A DNA stretch of 64,000 nt from Pseudonocardia sp. (GCF_025965585.1 NZ_JAOPWR010000208.1:1-64000), one strand, 5' to 3'. Counted from the first letter of the stretch, positions 28,084 to 38,862 are shown. Notes: generated by a model not told the origin, from the letters alone. Program-made: numbers and translations.

Positions 28084-29199
28084 TCACTTCTCGGGTCCAG
28101 CGCCGGGCGTGTGGTTGTCGACGGTGAGAACGGCCTGGATGGCATCGCGGCGTCTGGCAGCGAGGTCGGTGAGGAAGGCAGGCGCCATGCTGATGTCGAG
28201 CTGGTCGGTGATCATGTGTTCGCGGATGGATGGGCCGTTGGCCAGCAGCAGTGCGATGGTCTCCGCGGACAGTCGTTCCCGGTCCCATGTGTGTGCGGTG
28301 CCGCGGGGAACGCGTCCGATCTGGGCGCACCGGATGCCCAGGCCGTTGTGGTGGAACTCGGCGCCGAGCCGGAGCGCTGCACCGTCGTCGGTGTAGAAGG
28401 CCATGTCGATGACCGTGCCCTGGGGGCGCAGGAGCCGTAGCGCGGTGGCGAGCGAGGCGGTGCGGCCACGGCACTGGAAGACGACATCAGCTCCGCGGTC
28501 CCCGGGGCCGTGGCGCCAGCGGCTCTTGAGAACGGGCGCCGGATCGGTGGCGTCGGGATCGAGGACGTCGAGCCCGAGTGCCTCGGCGGCGTCGCGACGT
28601 CGTCGGGTGGGGTCGATGACCACGATCGACTCGGGGCCGTGGTGGCGGGCGAACAGGGCGGTGAGCAGGCCGACGACCCCGGCGCCGAGCACGGCGATGC
28701 GGCGTCCTCGTATCCCGTCGCCGAGGGAGCGGATGTCGGTGCCGCACGTCTCGGCGGCCGCGTGGAGCAGCCCGTTGGCGCAGATCGGCCCCATGTGGGC
28801 CACGTAGATCCCGAGGAGTGGATCGAGCTCGGGGGGCAGCACGACCATGCGCTCGCGCAGTGGGCTGGCCCGGTAGGAGGTGCGGTGACCGTAGGCCATG
28901 GCCACGACCTCCCCGGGAGCCGGGCCGATGCTTCCCAGGTTCTCCGCCACCAGGCCGACTTCCATGTAGCCGAGCCGATCCACCGGGTAGCCCGCTCCGG
29001 GCTGCTCGGGCCGGAACAGTCCGAGCTCGGTATCGAATCGGCTGTGCAGCGCGGGGTTGGTGCCGTTGAGGAAGGTGAGTTCGGTGCCGGCGGAGACACC
29101 GCTGAACAGGGTCTGGACGAGGATGGGGCCCTCGGTGGCGGGCACCGCTCGGAAGGCTGCGACGTTGGCCGATTCGATCACCACCGCGCGGTCGCTCAT
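28084..29199 (-). CDS. Zinc-type alcohol dehydrogenase-like (BchC-like) oxidoreductase
   Basis: TLFSGVSAGTELTFLNGTNP..., GRRIAVLGAGVVGLLTALFARHHG Rossmann motif. Confidence 0.82.
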   Translation of the reverse strand: MSDRAVVIESANVAAFRAVPATEGPILVQTLFSGVSAGTELTFLNGTNPALHSRFDTELGLFRPEQPGAGYPVDRLGYMEVGLVAENLGSIGPAPGEVVAMAYGHRTSYRASPLRERMVVLPPELDPLLGIYVAHMGPICANGLLHAAAETCGTDIRSLGDGIRGRRIAVLGAGVVGLLTALFARHHGPESIVVIDPTRRRRDAAEALGLDVLDPDATDPAPVLKSRWRHGPGDRGADVVFQCRGRTASLATALRLLRPQGTVIDMAFYTDDGAALRLGAEFHHNGLGIRCAQIGRVPRGTAHTWDRERLSAETIALLLANGPSIREHMITDQLDISMAPAFLTDLAARRRDAIQAVLTVDNHTPGAGPEK

Positions 29200-30191
29200 C
29201 GGAGGTGCTCCGGGGCGCCGGTCTGGGCGGATCGGGCCAGCGCACAGGCCAGGCGGTGGCTGTTCAGGGCTTCGGTGTGGTCGGGCAGCGTCGGAGCGCA
29301 GGTGTGGTCCGCGGGTGAAGCTGGGTTGCGGACGGCGTCGACGAAGGCGCGGTCCGCCGCGGCTCGCGCGACCGACGGATCGTAGGAGCTGCGCCGGGAC
29401 GTGACGCCGTCGCCTACTTCCAGCCAGTCCTCACCCACCCCGACCACCAGCCCGTCGGCCACGATCTCGACGCCTGCGCGGTGCTTGCCACTGAGCACAC
29501 AGGTTGTGGCGATCGTGCCGACAGCACCGCCGGCGAAGCGCAGCAGCGCCGCGGTGGCCGCATCGGTGTCGGAACCGGCCGGTCCGGCCGAGACTGCGTG
29601 CACCTCGGAGACCTCACCGACGAGCAGTCGCATCAGGTCCAGGACGTGCACCGCCTGTTCGACGAGCGGGCCACCGGACAGGTGCCGATCTCCCCACCAC
29701 GGCACCGGCGGGACCTTGTCCAGCCACCAACCGCCGACGAGCCGGACCCGGCGCCCCTTCAACAGGTCGTAGGCCCGCCGAACCGGTTCCGCGCAGCGCC
29801 AGTGCAGCCCAACCCTGGTCGTTACCCCGCCGGCAGCGAGGAGACCGGCCACCGTCTCGGCGGTGCCCGCGTCGGCCGCCAGGGGCTTCTCCACGAACGC
29901 GGCCACCCCGGCGTTGACCGCGGCCGATTCGGGGCCGCCATGGGCGAACGGCGGCACACAGATGTAGAGGGCGTCGAGGCCCAGCCCGATCAGCGCGTCG
30001 GTACCCGGAACCGCCTGGCCGCCGTACTGGGCGACGAACGCCTCAGCCCGATCCGGATCGACATCTGTGGCGCCGACGAGGTCCACGTCGGCGAAGGATC
30101 GCAAAACACCAGCGTGTCGCCGCGCAACACCGCCGGTTCCCACGAATCCGATACGGCATGTGGTGGGCGACTGTCTGCTCGTTGCTCCCAT
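29196..30191 (-). CDS. Gfo/Idh/MocA family oxidoreductase
   Basis: RIGFVGTGGVARRHAGVLRSFADVDLVGATDVDPDRAEAF...VEKPLAADAGTAE; ATGA overlap with next gene. Confidence 0.9.
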   Translation of the reverse strand: MGATSRQSPTTCRIGFVGTGGVARRHAGVLRSFADVDLVGATDVDPDRAEAFVAQYGGQAVPGTDALIGLGLDALYICVPPFAHGGPESAAVNAGVAAFVEKPLAADAGTAETVAGLLAAGGVTTRVGLHWRCAEPVRRAYDLLKGRRVRLVGGWWLDKVPPVPWWGDRHLSGGPLVEQAVHVLDLMRLLVGEVSEVHAVSAGPAGSDTDAATAALLRFAGGAVGTIATTCVLSGKHRAGVEIVADGLVVGVGEDWLEVGDGVTSRRSSYDPSVARAAADRAFVDAVRNPASPADHTCAPTLPDHTEALNSHRLACALARSAQTGAPEHLR

Positions 30192-30238
30192 ACTGTCAGC
30201 TACCTGTTTCGGTCCAGGTCAACCGGGCATAACGCGTC

Positions 30239-31402
30239 ATGCCCATGACAGTTCTCATCAATTCCGGCCCCTGGCTGTCGGTGCCACCGCCGGGCTACGG
30301 GGGGATCGAGAACGTTCTCGCCGCACTCGTTCCCGAACTTCGCTGCCGTGGGGTTCGGGTGATCCTGGCCGGTGTCGGGGACAGCACTCTGGCCGTCGAC
30401 GAACGCGTCTCGGTGTTCCGGACAGGGCAGTTCGCGCAACTTCAGCGCCCCTACAACCAAGTCATGGGGATAGCGGCGGCCCATCTCCACCGGGTGGTCA
30501 CCGAGCTGCGCCGTCGCGATGACGTGCTGCTCGTCCACGACCACCAGGAGGCGTTCGGCCTGACCGTTCTCGGGGCCATGAGCACCGACATGCCGCCGGT
30601 CCTGCACACCCTGCACTGGGACCTGCGCAAGCATCCGGAGCTCTACGGTGCCGTCGATGGCGGAGGCAGGATCTCGGTGAACGGGGTCTCCGCCGCCCAG
30701 CTCGCCACCGCCCCCCTGGCATTGCAGGCACTCAGCGTCGGGCACATCCACCTCTCGACCCCGTTGGCGGTCGATGCCGACCAACGGCCCGGCCCGGCCA
30801 AGGCCGGGCACCTCGTCGTCCTGGGACGCATCACCGCCTGCAAGGGGCAGCACACCGCTGCGCGGATCGCGCACCGTCTCGACCGCGACCTGGTGCTGGC
30901 CGGCCCCATCGGGCCACACCACAACCCCCGCGATCTCGCTGACGCCGATGAAGCCAACCCTGATGTCCGGTACTGGCACGAGCACGTCGAGCCCCTCGTC
31001 GACGGTAAGCGGGTTCGCTGGGTCGGCACCCTGCACGGCGCCGAACGCGACGCACTTCTGGCGACCGCGGCAGCGGCGTTGTTCCCCATCGACTGGGAGG
31101 AACCAGGCGGGACCACCGTCGTCGAATCACTCGCGGTCGGCACCCCGGTCGTGGGCTACCGTCGCGGCTGCCTGCCCGAACTGGTCGAGCACGGCCTCAC
31201 CGGTCTGCTCGTGGCGTCCGGTGACGAGGACCAACTCGCCAACGCCGTCACCGAGGCAACCGTCATCGATCCACAAGCATGCCGCAGCGCGGCAGCCCGC
31301 CGCTTCACGCCAGCCCGTATGGCCGAGCAATACCTGCGGCTCTACGACCGCGTCCTCGCACAAAGCGGAAGAACGCCGCGTGCACACCTGGTCAGACACT
31401 GA
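30239..31402 (+). CDS. Glycosyltransferase family 4 protein
   Basis: PPPGYGGIENVLAALVPEL...LVVLGRITACKGQHTAARI...PIDWEEPGGTTVVESLAVGTPVVGYRRGCLPELVEHGLTG. Confidence 0.9.
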   Translation: MPMTVLINSGPWLSVPPPGYGGIENVLAALVPELRCRGVRVILAGVGDSTLAVDERVSVFRTGQFAQLQRPYNQVMGIAAAHLHRVVTELRRRDDVLLVHDHQEAFGLTVLGAMSTDMPPVLHTLHWDLRKHPELYGAVDGGGRISVNGVSAAQLATAPLALQALSVGHIHLSTPLAVDADQRPGPAKAGHLVVLGRITACKGQHTAARIAHRLDRDLVLAGPIGPHHNPRDLADADEANPDVRYWHEHVEPLVDGKRVRWVGTLHGAERDALLATAAAALFPIDWEEPGGTTVVESLAVGTPVVGYRRGCLPELVEHGLTGLLVASGDEDQLANAVTEATVIDPQACRSAAARRFTPARMAEQYLRLYDRVLAQSGRTPRAHLVRH

Positions 31403-31464
31403 CAACGACCGCAGGTTAGGCAAAGCGGGTGGGCTCCATGACCAGCGATTGGATATCGCCATCC

Positions 31465-31720
31465 TGCCTGGCACGGGTGTCGATGCCTCGTGGGCACCGC
31501 GAGACGACGGAGATCGGGACGCCCGCCTTCTCCGTGAGCGACAGCGGTGCGACGTCCCTCATGCAGCCCGAGCCTCTTCACGCCGGCCCGTTTCGACACG
31601 CGGCCGAACTCGTCGGAGTACCACTCGGGATGCGCCGCACGGCTGAGCTCGTCAACGCCGACGTACCCGCTGTTCTCGTACCCCTCGCCTGCGGCGAGCC
31701 GCTCACGAGCCTGCTGGCGC
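31465..31720 (-). pseudogene. Tyrosine integrase C-terminal remnant, frameshifted
   Basis: GYVGVDELSRAAHPEWYSDEFGRVSKRAGVKRLGLHEGRRTA, then in the next frame LSLTEKAGVPISVVSR. Confidence 0.75.
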
Positions 31721-31759
31721 GGAGCGTGCGGAGAGCTCGGCCACGTTGCAGCCGATGCT

Positions 31760-31925
31760 CGACCACCTGCCGCCCGGCACCCCCGCCCACCGGCCCCGAC
31801 GGGCCGGTCGCGGTGTTTGAGCGGCGGATCGCCGACCTGCTCCGCACGCCGTCCGCGCTGTTCTTCCCGACCGGTGCGATGGCCCTGCGGGTGCACGCCG
31901 GGTGCCGGGGGCGGCGCGGGCCGGC
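31760..31925 (+). pseudogene. Threonine aldolase / beta-eliminating lyase N-terminal fragment
   Basis: GPDGPVAVFERRIADLLRTPSALFFPTGAMALRVHAG; no C-terminal part. Confidence 0.55.
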
Positions 31926-32061
31926 CCGGCCGCGGTCGACGGCCGGGCACAGTCTTCTCCGCGTTGATCGCCGGCTGTACGTTCTGCGGCGTGGCGACGC
32001 TCGCGGACGGCCAGGTGCTAGCCCGGCGCGGCCGTCTCCGCTGGTGAGGACCGCCCTGATC

Positions 32062-33141
32062 ATGCCGACGATCCGGCCCCACGCGGGCCGGGTCGCGGAG
32101 CTGTTCCTCGACGATGCGCGGGCGGGCGGGATCGACCTGGCCGACGTCGCGCTGTACTTCTCCACCGACCCACCCCTCCCGGCCGGCGCGCCGACGGTCG
32201 ACGGGACAGGCCTCCGCCTGGTCCGCCACGTCGACGGCGAGCGGCGCCGTGCCCTCGCCCGCGAGCTGGCCGCGCGGTGCGACGTCGATCCCGGGGTGCT
32301 GGAACGGGCCGTCGTGCGGCGCGGTTACGCCTCGGCGCGCAACGCCGCGCTGGTGGAGGCCGTGCTCGACGGCAACGACGTGGCCGTGTTCGTCGACGAC
32401 GACGTGCATCCGCTCGGCGGGTTCCTGCCGTCGCACCTCGCCGGCCTGGCCGCGGGCGACGACGTGACCCGCGGCGGGTACCTCGGGCACAGCGCACCGC
32501 TGGTCGACCTCGCCCCGCTGCTGCCGGAGGTGTGCCGCGTGGAGCTGGGCCGGGCGTTGAGCCTGGGCAACGAGGTGCTCCCGCCGGACTGCCTGACCGC
32601 TCCGGGGCGCACGGCGGGGGAGCCGGCCCGCGGGCTCGTGGTCTACGGCGGCAACGTCGGGCTCTCGCTCGCCGCGCTCACCGGCGGTCGGCTGCCCGCG
32701 TTCTTCTGCCCGCCCGGGGCCCGCGGGGAGGACACGTTCTTCGGGCTCCTGCTCGCCGGCCGCGCGCGCGTCGGGTCGGGCGCCGCGCCCGTGTTGCACG
32801 ACCCGTTCCGGCTGGGTGTCGGCGCGGAGGGGGCCCGGGTGGAGCCCACCCCGGCCGCCCTGCGCCGCTTCGCCGGGGCCGTCCGGGGCTGGGTGTGCTA
32901 CGCCCCGCTGTGGGTCCGCACCCAGCACGACGATCCCGCGGCCGGTGACGCCGTGCTGCGCACCATCGCGACGATCTACGCCGGCCACGCCTCCTGCCTG
33001 GCCGTGCTGGGGCTGGCCGACGTGCCGGACGTCCTGGCCGCGGCCGTCGCGGCGGCGGAGGCCGAGCTCGCGCTGATGCAGGCGGTGGACCGGGCCTGGC
33101 GCGGGACGCTCATGCCCGCCCTGGCCGCATCAGCGGCGTAG
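32062..33141 (+). CDS. Glycosyltransferase-like protein (GT-A fold)
   Basis: YASARNAALVEAVLDGNDVAVFVDDDVHPLGGFLPSH; GARGEDTFFGLLLAG (ED motif). Confidence 0.65.
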   Translation: MPTIRPHAGRVAELFLDDARAGGIDLADVALYFSTDPPLPAGAPTVDGTGLRLVRHVDGERRRALARELAARCDVDPGVLERAVVRRGYASARNAALVEAVLDGNDVAVFVDDDVHPLGGFLPSHLAGLAAGDDVTRGGYLGHSAPLVDLAPLLPEVCRVELGRALSLGNEVLPPDCLTAPGRTAGEPARGLVVYGGNVGLSLAALTGGRLPAFFCPPGARGEDTFFGLLLAGRARVGSGAAPVLHDPFRLGVGAEGARVEPTPAALRRFAGAVRGWVCYAPLWVRTQHDDPAAGDAVLRTIATIYAGHASCLAVLGLADVPDVLAAAVAAAEAELALMQAVDRAWRGTLMPALAASAA

Positions 33142-33142
33142 G

Positions 33143-33526
33143 TCAGCGGCGCAGCAGCTCGGCCATCTCGGGCAGCTCGAAGAACTCGGCCGTGGCGATG
33201 GCCGACGGGGTGCCCTGGGCGGGGTCGGCGCCGGCGTCGAGCAGCGCGGTGACCGACTGGGCCGAGCGCTTGAACACCGCGGCCGAGAGCGCGGTCTGGC
33301 CGCGGTCGTTGGTGCGCGCGAGATCGGCACGCCGGGCGAGCAGCGACGCCACGGTGTCCGGGTGCCCGTAGTAGGCGGCCAGGATGAGGAAGGTGTCGCC
33401 CTTCGCGTTGGTGAGGTCCACCGGCACGCCCGAGTCGATGTAGGCCGCCAGCTGCTCCGTGCCGCCGTCGCGGGCGAGGTCGAACAGCTTGTCGGCGAAG
33501 GCCATGGCCTCGTCGTTCAGCTCCAC
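33143..33526 (-). CDS. Ankyrin repeat protein
   Basis: TNAKGDTFLILAAYYGHPDTVASLLARRADLARTNDRGQTALSAAVFKRS. Confidence 0.88.
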   Translation of the reverse strand: MELNDEAMAFADKLFDLARDGGTEQLAAYIDSGVPVDLTNAKGDTFLILAAYYGHPDTVASLLARRADLARTNDRGQTALSAAVFKRSAQSVTALLDAGADPAQGTPSAIATAEFFELPEMAELLRR

Positions 33527-33535
33527 GCCGCAATC

Positions 33536-34711
33536 CTACGGCGCCCGAGGGGTGTCCAGCTCGATGAGCTTCCGCTCCAGCAGGCGCCGCTCGGCGTCGT
33601 CGTGGACGAGCGCGAGCGCCCGGCGGTAGGCCTCGCGCGCCTCCCCGGGGCGGCCCAGCCTGTGCAGCAGCTCGGCGCGCGTGGCGTGCAGGTAGCGGTA
33701 GTCGCCCAGGTCCAGGACGTCGACGAGCGCGAGTGCGGCCTCGGCGCCGTCGACCTCGGCGACCGCGACGGCCCGGCTCAGCTCCACCACCGCCGAGCCG
33801 GTGATCCGCGCGAGGGTCCCGTAGAGGGCGGCGATCTGGGCCCAGTCCCGCGGCTCGTCGGCGTGCAGTGCGGCGATGGCGGCCTGCACGACGTAGGGCC
33901 CGCGGCCGAGCAGGGCCAGCGACCGGTCCAGGACCTCCCGTCCCTCGGCGATCTGCGCGGCGTCCCACAGGGAGCGGTCCTGGTCGGCGAGCAGCACCAG
34001 GTCGCCGTCAGCGAACCGGGCGGCGCGCCGCGCGTCGTGCAGCAGCATCATGGCCAGCAGGCCCTGGCACTCGGGCTCGTCCGGCATGAGCTCCACCAGC
34101 GCCCGGCCGAGCCGGATCGCCTCGGTGGCGAGGTCGACGCGGCCGCCGTAGCCCTCGTTGAAGATCAGGTAGACGACGGCGAGCACCGCGACGAGACGGT
34201 CGGGCAGCAGATGGTCGGGCGGCACCCGGAACGGGATCCCGGCGGCCTTGATCTTGCGCTTGGCCCGCACCAGCCGCTGCGCCATCGTCGGCTCCGGTAC
34301 GAGGAACGCCCGGGCGATCTCGTCGGTGGTGAGCCCGCCCAGGGTGCGCAGGGTCAGCGCCACCTGCGCCTCCGTCGCGAGCGCGGGGTGGCAGCAGGTG
34401 AAGATCAGCTCGAGCCGCTCGTCGGGGAACGAGGAGACGTCCATCGGATCCGCCTCGGGCATCGTGAGCAGGTGGGCCTTCGCGGCCAGCGTGCGGTCGC
34501 GCCGGATGCGGTCGACCGCACGGTTGCGCGCGGTCGTCACCAGCCAGGCCCCCGGGTTGGACGGTGTGCCGTCCCGCGGCCAGCGCTCCGCGGCGATCGC
34601 GAAGGCCTCCTGGGCGGCCTCCTCGGCGAGGTCGATGTCGCCGAGGAAGCCGACCAGTGCTGCGAGGACGTAGCCCCACCGGTCCCGGAAGACCTGGTCG
34701 AGGACTACCAC
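33536..34711 (-). CDS. ECF-type RNA polymerase sigma factor with long C-terminal domain (ECF42-like, DUF6596)
   Basis: [42 protein letters not shown]...[51 protein letters not shown]. Confidence 0.92.
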   Translation of the reverse strand: MVVLDQVFRDRWGYVLAALVGFLGDIDLAEEAAQEAFAIAAERWPRDGTPSNPGAWLVTTARNRAVDRIRRDRTLAAKAHLLTMPEADPMDVSSFPDERLELIFTCCHPALATEAQVALTLRTLGGLTTDEIARAFLVPEPTMAQRLVRAKRKIKAAGIPFRVPPDHLLPDRLVAVLAVVYLIFNEGYGGRVDLATEAIRLGRALVELMPDEPECQGLLAMMLLHDARRAARFADGDLVLLADQDRSLWDAAQIAEGREVLDRSLALLGRGPYVVQAAIAALHADEPRDWAQIAALYGTLARITGSAVVELSRAVAVAEVDGAEAALALVDVLDLGDYRYLHATRAELLHRLGRPGEAREAYRRALALVHDDAERRLLERKLIELDTPRAP

Positions 34712-35061
34712 TCGGCGATCGGGCGGACCTCGACCGCGCCACCCATGGCCGCCGCGGGCACCATCGCGGCGATCGCGATGGCGGCGTCGAGGTCGTCGGC
34801 CTCGAGCAGGAAGTACCCGCCGATCGCCTCCTTGATCTCGGCGAACGGGCCGTCGGTGGTGAGCGTCCGGCCGTCCTCGACGCGCACGGTGGTGGCCGTC
34901 TCGGGGGACTGCAGGCCCGCGCCGGGCGTGACACCGGGCGTCTGGTTGATCGCCTGGTAGGCGGCGTAGACCTTGCCCTTGTCGGCCTCGGACAGGGCGT
35001 CCCACTCGGGCGTGCCGGGCAGCGGCGTGGAGCCCTGGTGGATCAGCAGCATGTACTTCAT
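34705..35061 (-). CDS. YciI-like DGPF-domain protein
   Basis: [10 protein letters not shown]...[28 protein letters not shown]. Confidence 0.92.
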   Translation of the reverse strand: MKYMLLIHQGSTPLPGTPEWDALSEADKGKVYAAYQAINQTPGVTPGAGLQSPETATTVRVEDGRTLTTDGPFAEIKEAIGGYFLLEADDLDAAIAIAAMVPAAAMGGAVEVRPIAEW

Positions 35062-35349
35062 GGCGTCCTCCTTCTCGGAATGGTCTCCTACGAGACGAAC
35101 GGGGGACGCCCGGATCGACACCTGTCCGGAGGAATCCTTCCGCGAGCTTCACAGTGCAGCACGGCGTGGGCCCATCGGTGATCGACACCGTGTGTCCTGA
35201 GGCGGCGGGCGGGCAGCCGTCGCGCCGGCGGTCCACGGCGAGGGGCGGCCGGCCGCGACCGGTCCGGCCGCCCCGACCGGTCCGGAGGGGTGCGCAGAGC
35301 GACTCGGCGAGGTTGACTGTTGCCGTCGTCACATCCGAGGAGGCCTTAC

Positions 35350-37155
35350 GTGAGTCAGACGGTCGATGCAGCCCGTTCCGAAGCCGCCGTCCGCGTCGAC
35401 GAGTGGTTGTCGGCGTTCCAGGACGCCCTCACCGCCCGTGACGCCGAGGCGGCCGGCGCCATGTTCGCGGCCGAGAGCTTCTGGCGCGACCTCGTGGCGT
35501 TCACCTGGAACATCCGCACCCTCGAGGGCCCGGCCGAGGTCGCCGACATGCTCCGCTCCCAGCTCGACGCGATCGACCCCACCGGGTTCCGCGTCACCGG
35601 GGAGCCCACCGAGGCCGGCGGCGTCGTCGACGCGTGGCTGGAGTTCGAGACCGCCGTCGGCCGGGGGAGCGGGCACCTGCGGCTCGTCGACGGCAAGGCG
35701 TGGACGCTCCTCACCACGCTCGACGAGCTGAAGGACCACGAGGAGCCGCAGAGCACCCGGCGCCCGATGGGAGCGGAGCACGGCGCCAACCCGGACCGCA
35801 TCACGTGGCTGGAGGCCCGCGAGAAGGAGGCGGCCGAGCTCGGCTACACCACCCAGCCCGACGTCGTCATCGTCGGCGGCGGGCAGGGCGGCATCGCGCT
35901 CGGTGCGCGGCTCCGCCAGCTCGGCGTCCCGACGATCATCGTGGAGCGCAACGAGAAGCCGGGCGACTCGTGGCGGCGGCGCTACAAGTCCCTCGCCCTG
36001 CACGATCCCGTCTGGTACGACCACCTGCCCTACATCGACTTTCCCAAGAACTGGCCCGTGTTCGCGCCGAAGGACAAGATCGGCGACTGGCTGGAGATGT
36101 ACGCGAAGGTCATGGAGCTCAACTACTGGGGCTCCACGACCTGCACGGAGGCCACGTACGACGGCTCGGAGTGGACGGTCGTGGTGGACCGCGCCGGCGA
36201 GCAGGTGACCCTGAAGCCCCGGCACCTCGTGCTGGCGCTGGGCGTCTCGGGCAAGCCGAACGTCCCGAGCTTCCCGGGCATGGAGAGGTTCCGCGGCGAC
36301 CAGCACCACTCGTCGCAGCACCCCGGCCCGGACGCCTACAAGGGCAAGAAGGCCGTGGTCGTCGGCTCCAACAACTCCGCGCACGACATCTGCGCGGCAC
36401 TATGGGAGGCCGGCGCGGACGTGACGATGGTGCAGCGGTCGTCCACGCACATCGTGCGGTCCGACTCGCTGATGGACCTCGGGCTCGGCGATCTCTACTC
36501 CGAGCGCGCAGTGGCGTCGGGCGTCACCACGCACAAGGCCGACACGATCTTCGCATCGCTGCCGTACCGGATCATGCACCAGTTCCAGAAGCCGACCTAC
36601 GACGCCATCCGCGAGCGCGATGCGGACTTCTACGCCGCGCTGGAGAAGGCCGGGTTCGAGCTGGACTTCGGTGACGACGAGTCGGGTCTGTTCATGAAGT
36701 ACCTGCGCCGCGGCTCGGGCTACTACATCGACGTCGGCGCGTCGCAGCTCGTGGCCGACGGCAAGATCAAGCTCGTGCGGGGGCAGGTGGCCGAGCTGAC
36801 CGAGGACGAGGTCGTGCTGTCGGACGGCACCCGCCTGCCGGCCGACCTCGTCGTCTACGCCACGGGGTACGGCTCGATGAACGGCCTCGCCGCCGACATC
36901 GTCGGGCAGGAGATCGCCGACAGGGTGGGCAAGGTGTGGGGCCTCGGCTCGGACACGACCAAGGACCCCGGCCCGTGGGAGGGCGAGCAGCGCAACATGT
37001 GGAAGCCGACGCAGCAGGAGGCGCTGTGGTTCCACGGCGGCAACCTGCACCAGTCGCGCTACTACTCGCTCTACCTCGCGCTACAGCTCAAGGCCCGCAA
37101 GGAGGGCATCCCGACGCCCGTCTACGGGCTGCAGGAGCGCCACCACACGTCCTGA
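35350..37155 (+). CDS. NTF2-like/flavin-containing monooxygenase fusion
   Basis: N-terminal NTF2-like region, then [20 protein letters not shown] and [45 protein letters not shown]. Confidence 0.92.
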   Translation: MSQTVDAARSEAAVRVDEWLSAFQDALTARDAEAAGAMFAAESFWRDLVAFTWNIRTLEGPAEVADMLRSQLDAIDPTGFRVTGEPTEAGGVVDAWLEFETAVGRGSGHLRLVDGKAWTLLTTLDELKDHEEPQSTRRPMGAEHGANPDRITWLEAREKEAAELGYTTQPDVVIVGGGQGGIALGARLRQLGVPTIIVERNEKPGDSWRRRYKSLALHDPVWYDHLPYIDFPKNWPVFAPKDKIGDWLEMYAKVMELNYWGSTTCTEATYDGSEWTVVVDRAGEQVTLKPRHLVLALGVSGKPNVPSFPGMERFRGDQHHSSQHPGPDAYKGKKAVVVGSNNSAHDICAALWEAGADVTMVQRSSTHIVRSDSLMDLGLGDLYSERAVASGVTTHKADTIFASLPYRIMHQFQKPTYDAIRERDADFYAALEKAGFELDFGDDESGLFMKYLRRGSGYYIDVGASQLVADGKIKLVRGQVAELTEDEVVLSDGTRLPADLVVYATGYGSMNGLAADIVGQEIADRVGKVWGLGSDTTKDPGPWEGEQRNMWKPTQQEALWFHGGNLHQSRYYSLYLALQLKARKEGIPTPVYGLQERHHTS

Positions 37156-37219
37156 CCGCGTTCCGCTGGGTGGACTCCCCGGCGTGCGTCCGCGTGCGCC
37201 GCGGTTCACAGTCGCAGAT

Positions 37220-38836
37220 GTGACCGCAGCGCAGCAGGAGCACGAGGACGTCGACGCCGTCGTGATCGGGGCCGGGTTCGCCGGCCTCTACATGCTCCAC
37301 CGGTTGCGTGGGTCGGGGATGTCGGTCGTGGTGCTCGAGGCGGGCGACGGCATCGGGGGCACGTGGTTCTGGAACCGCTACCCCGGCGCCCGCTGCGACT
37401 CCGAGAGCTCCTACTACTCCTACTCGTTCTCCGACGAGCTGCAGCAGGAGTGGGAGTGGACGGAGCGCTACCCGCGCCAGCCCGAGATCCTGGCCTATCT
37501 CAACCACGTGGCCGACCGGTTCGACCTGCGACGCGACATCCGGCTGGGGCGGCGCGTCACCGCCGCCACCTTCGACGACGGCGGCGACCGCTGGGAGGTG
37601 CTCACCGACACCGGTGAGCGCTGGTCGGCACCGTTCCTCGTCACGGCGGTGGGCTGCCTGTCGTCGGCCAACATCCCGAAGATCCCCGGGCTGGACGCGT
37701 TCGACGGCGAGTGGTTCCACACCGGCATGTGGCCGCACGAGGGCGTGTCGTTCGCGGGCAAGCGCGTCGGCGTGGTCGGCACCGGGTCCACGGGCATCCA
37801 GGCCATCCCGGTGATCGCCGCGGAGGCCGACCACCTGACGGTCTTCCAGCGCACCGCGAACTACAGCATCCCGGCGCGCAACGGCCCGCTCGCCCCGGCG
37901 GAGCAGGCCGAGGTCAAGCGCAACTACGACGCGATCCGCGATCTCCAGCGCTCCACCACCAACGGCCACCCCTACCGGATCAGCGAGCGCACCGCGCTGT
38001 CCGTGACCGACGACGAGCGCGACGCGATCTACGCGGCTGCGTGGGAGCGCGGCGGGCTGCGCTTCCGGGCGTCGTTCGCCGACCTGCTCACCGACGCCGA
38101 CGCGAACGAGACGGCGTCGGAGTTCATCCGCGCCCGCATCGCGGAGACGGTGCAGGACGCGGGGGTCGCGGAGATGCTGACGCCGCGCGACCATCCCTTC
38201 GCCACCAAGCGGCCGCCGATCGACACCCACTACTTCGAGACCTACAACCGGGACGACGTGACGCTCGTGGACGTGAAGGCGTCGCCGATCGAGGAGGTCA
38301 CGCCCACCGGCATGCGCACGGCGGCGGGCCACCACGAGCTCGACACGATCGTCTTCGCCACCGGCTTCGACGCGATGACGGGACCGCTGCTCGGCATCGA
38401 CGTCCGCGGCACGGGTGGGGCGACCCTGCGCGACGCGTGGGCGGAGGGGCCCAAGACCTACCTGGGCCTGCAGGTGGCGGGCTTCCCCAACCTGTTCACG
38501 ATCACCGGCCCGGGCAGCCCGTCGGTGCTCACGAACATGCCGACGTCCATCGAGCAGCACGTCGACTGGATCACCGACTGCATCGCCCACCTCCGCGAGC
38601 AGGGCGTCCGCCGGATCGAGGCGGTCCCGGAGGCGCAGGAGGCGTGGGTGGCGCACACCAACGAGGTGGCCGCGGCCACGCTCCTGCCCCGGGCCGGCAG
38701 CTCCTGGTACCTGGGCGCGAACGTGCCAGGCAAGCCGCGCGTCTTCATGCCCTACGCGGGCGGGTTCGCGGCCTACACGCGCCGGTGCGACGAGGTGGCC
38801 GCGGCGGGCTACGAGGGGTTCGCCCTCTCCCGTTGA
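37220..38836 (+). CDS. Baeyer-Villiger type flavoprotein monooxygenase
   Basis: VVIGAGFAGLYMLHRLRGSGMSVVVLEAGDGIGGTWFWNRYPGARCDSES; BVMO fingerprint FDGEWFHTGMWP. Confidence 0.93.
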   Translation: MTAAQQEHEDVDAVVIGAGFAGLYMLHRLRGSGMSVVVLEAGDGIGGTWFWNRYPGARCDSESSYYSYSFSDELQQEWEWTERYPRQPEILAYLNHVADRFDLRRDIRLGRRVTAATFDDGGDRWEVLTDTGERWSAPFLVTAVGCLSSANIPKIPGLDAFDGEWFHTGMWPHEGVSFAGKRVGVVGTGSTGIQAIPVIAAEADHLTVFQRTANYSIPARNGPLAPAEQAEVKRNYDAIRDLQRSTTNGHPYRISERTALSVTDDERDAIYAAAWERGGLRFRASFADLLTDADANETASEFIRARIAETVQDAGVAEMLTPRDHPFATKRPPIDTHYFETYNRDDVTLVDVKASPIEEVTPTGMRTAAGHHELDTIVFATGFDAMTGPLLGIDVRGTGGATLRDAWAEGPKTYLGLQVAGFPNLFTITGPGSPSVLTNMPTSIEQHVDWITDCIAHLREQGVRRIEAVPEAQEAWVAHTNEVAAATLLPRAGSSWYLGANVPGKPRVFMPYAGGFAAYTRRCDEVAAAGYEGFALSR

Positions 38837-38862
38837 CAGCTGGGTCTCCCTGCGAAACTCTG

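Noticed and set aside
27902-31760. Direct repeat of the tRNA-Arg 3' end as attR of the island
   Set aside because: No copy of GGTTCGAATCCCTTCGGGCGCA seen by eye downstream; boundary left undefined
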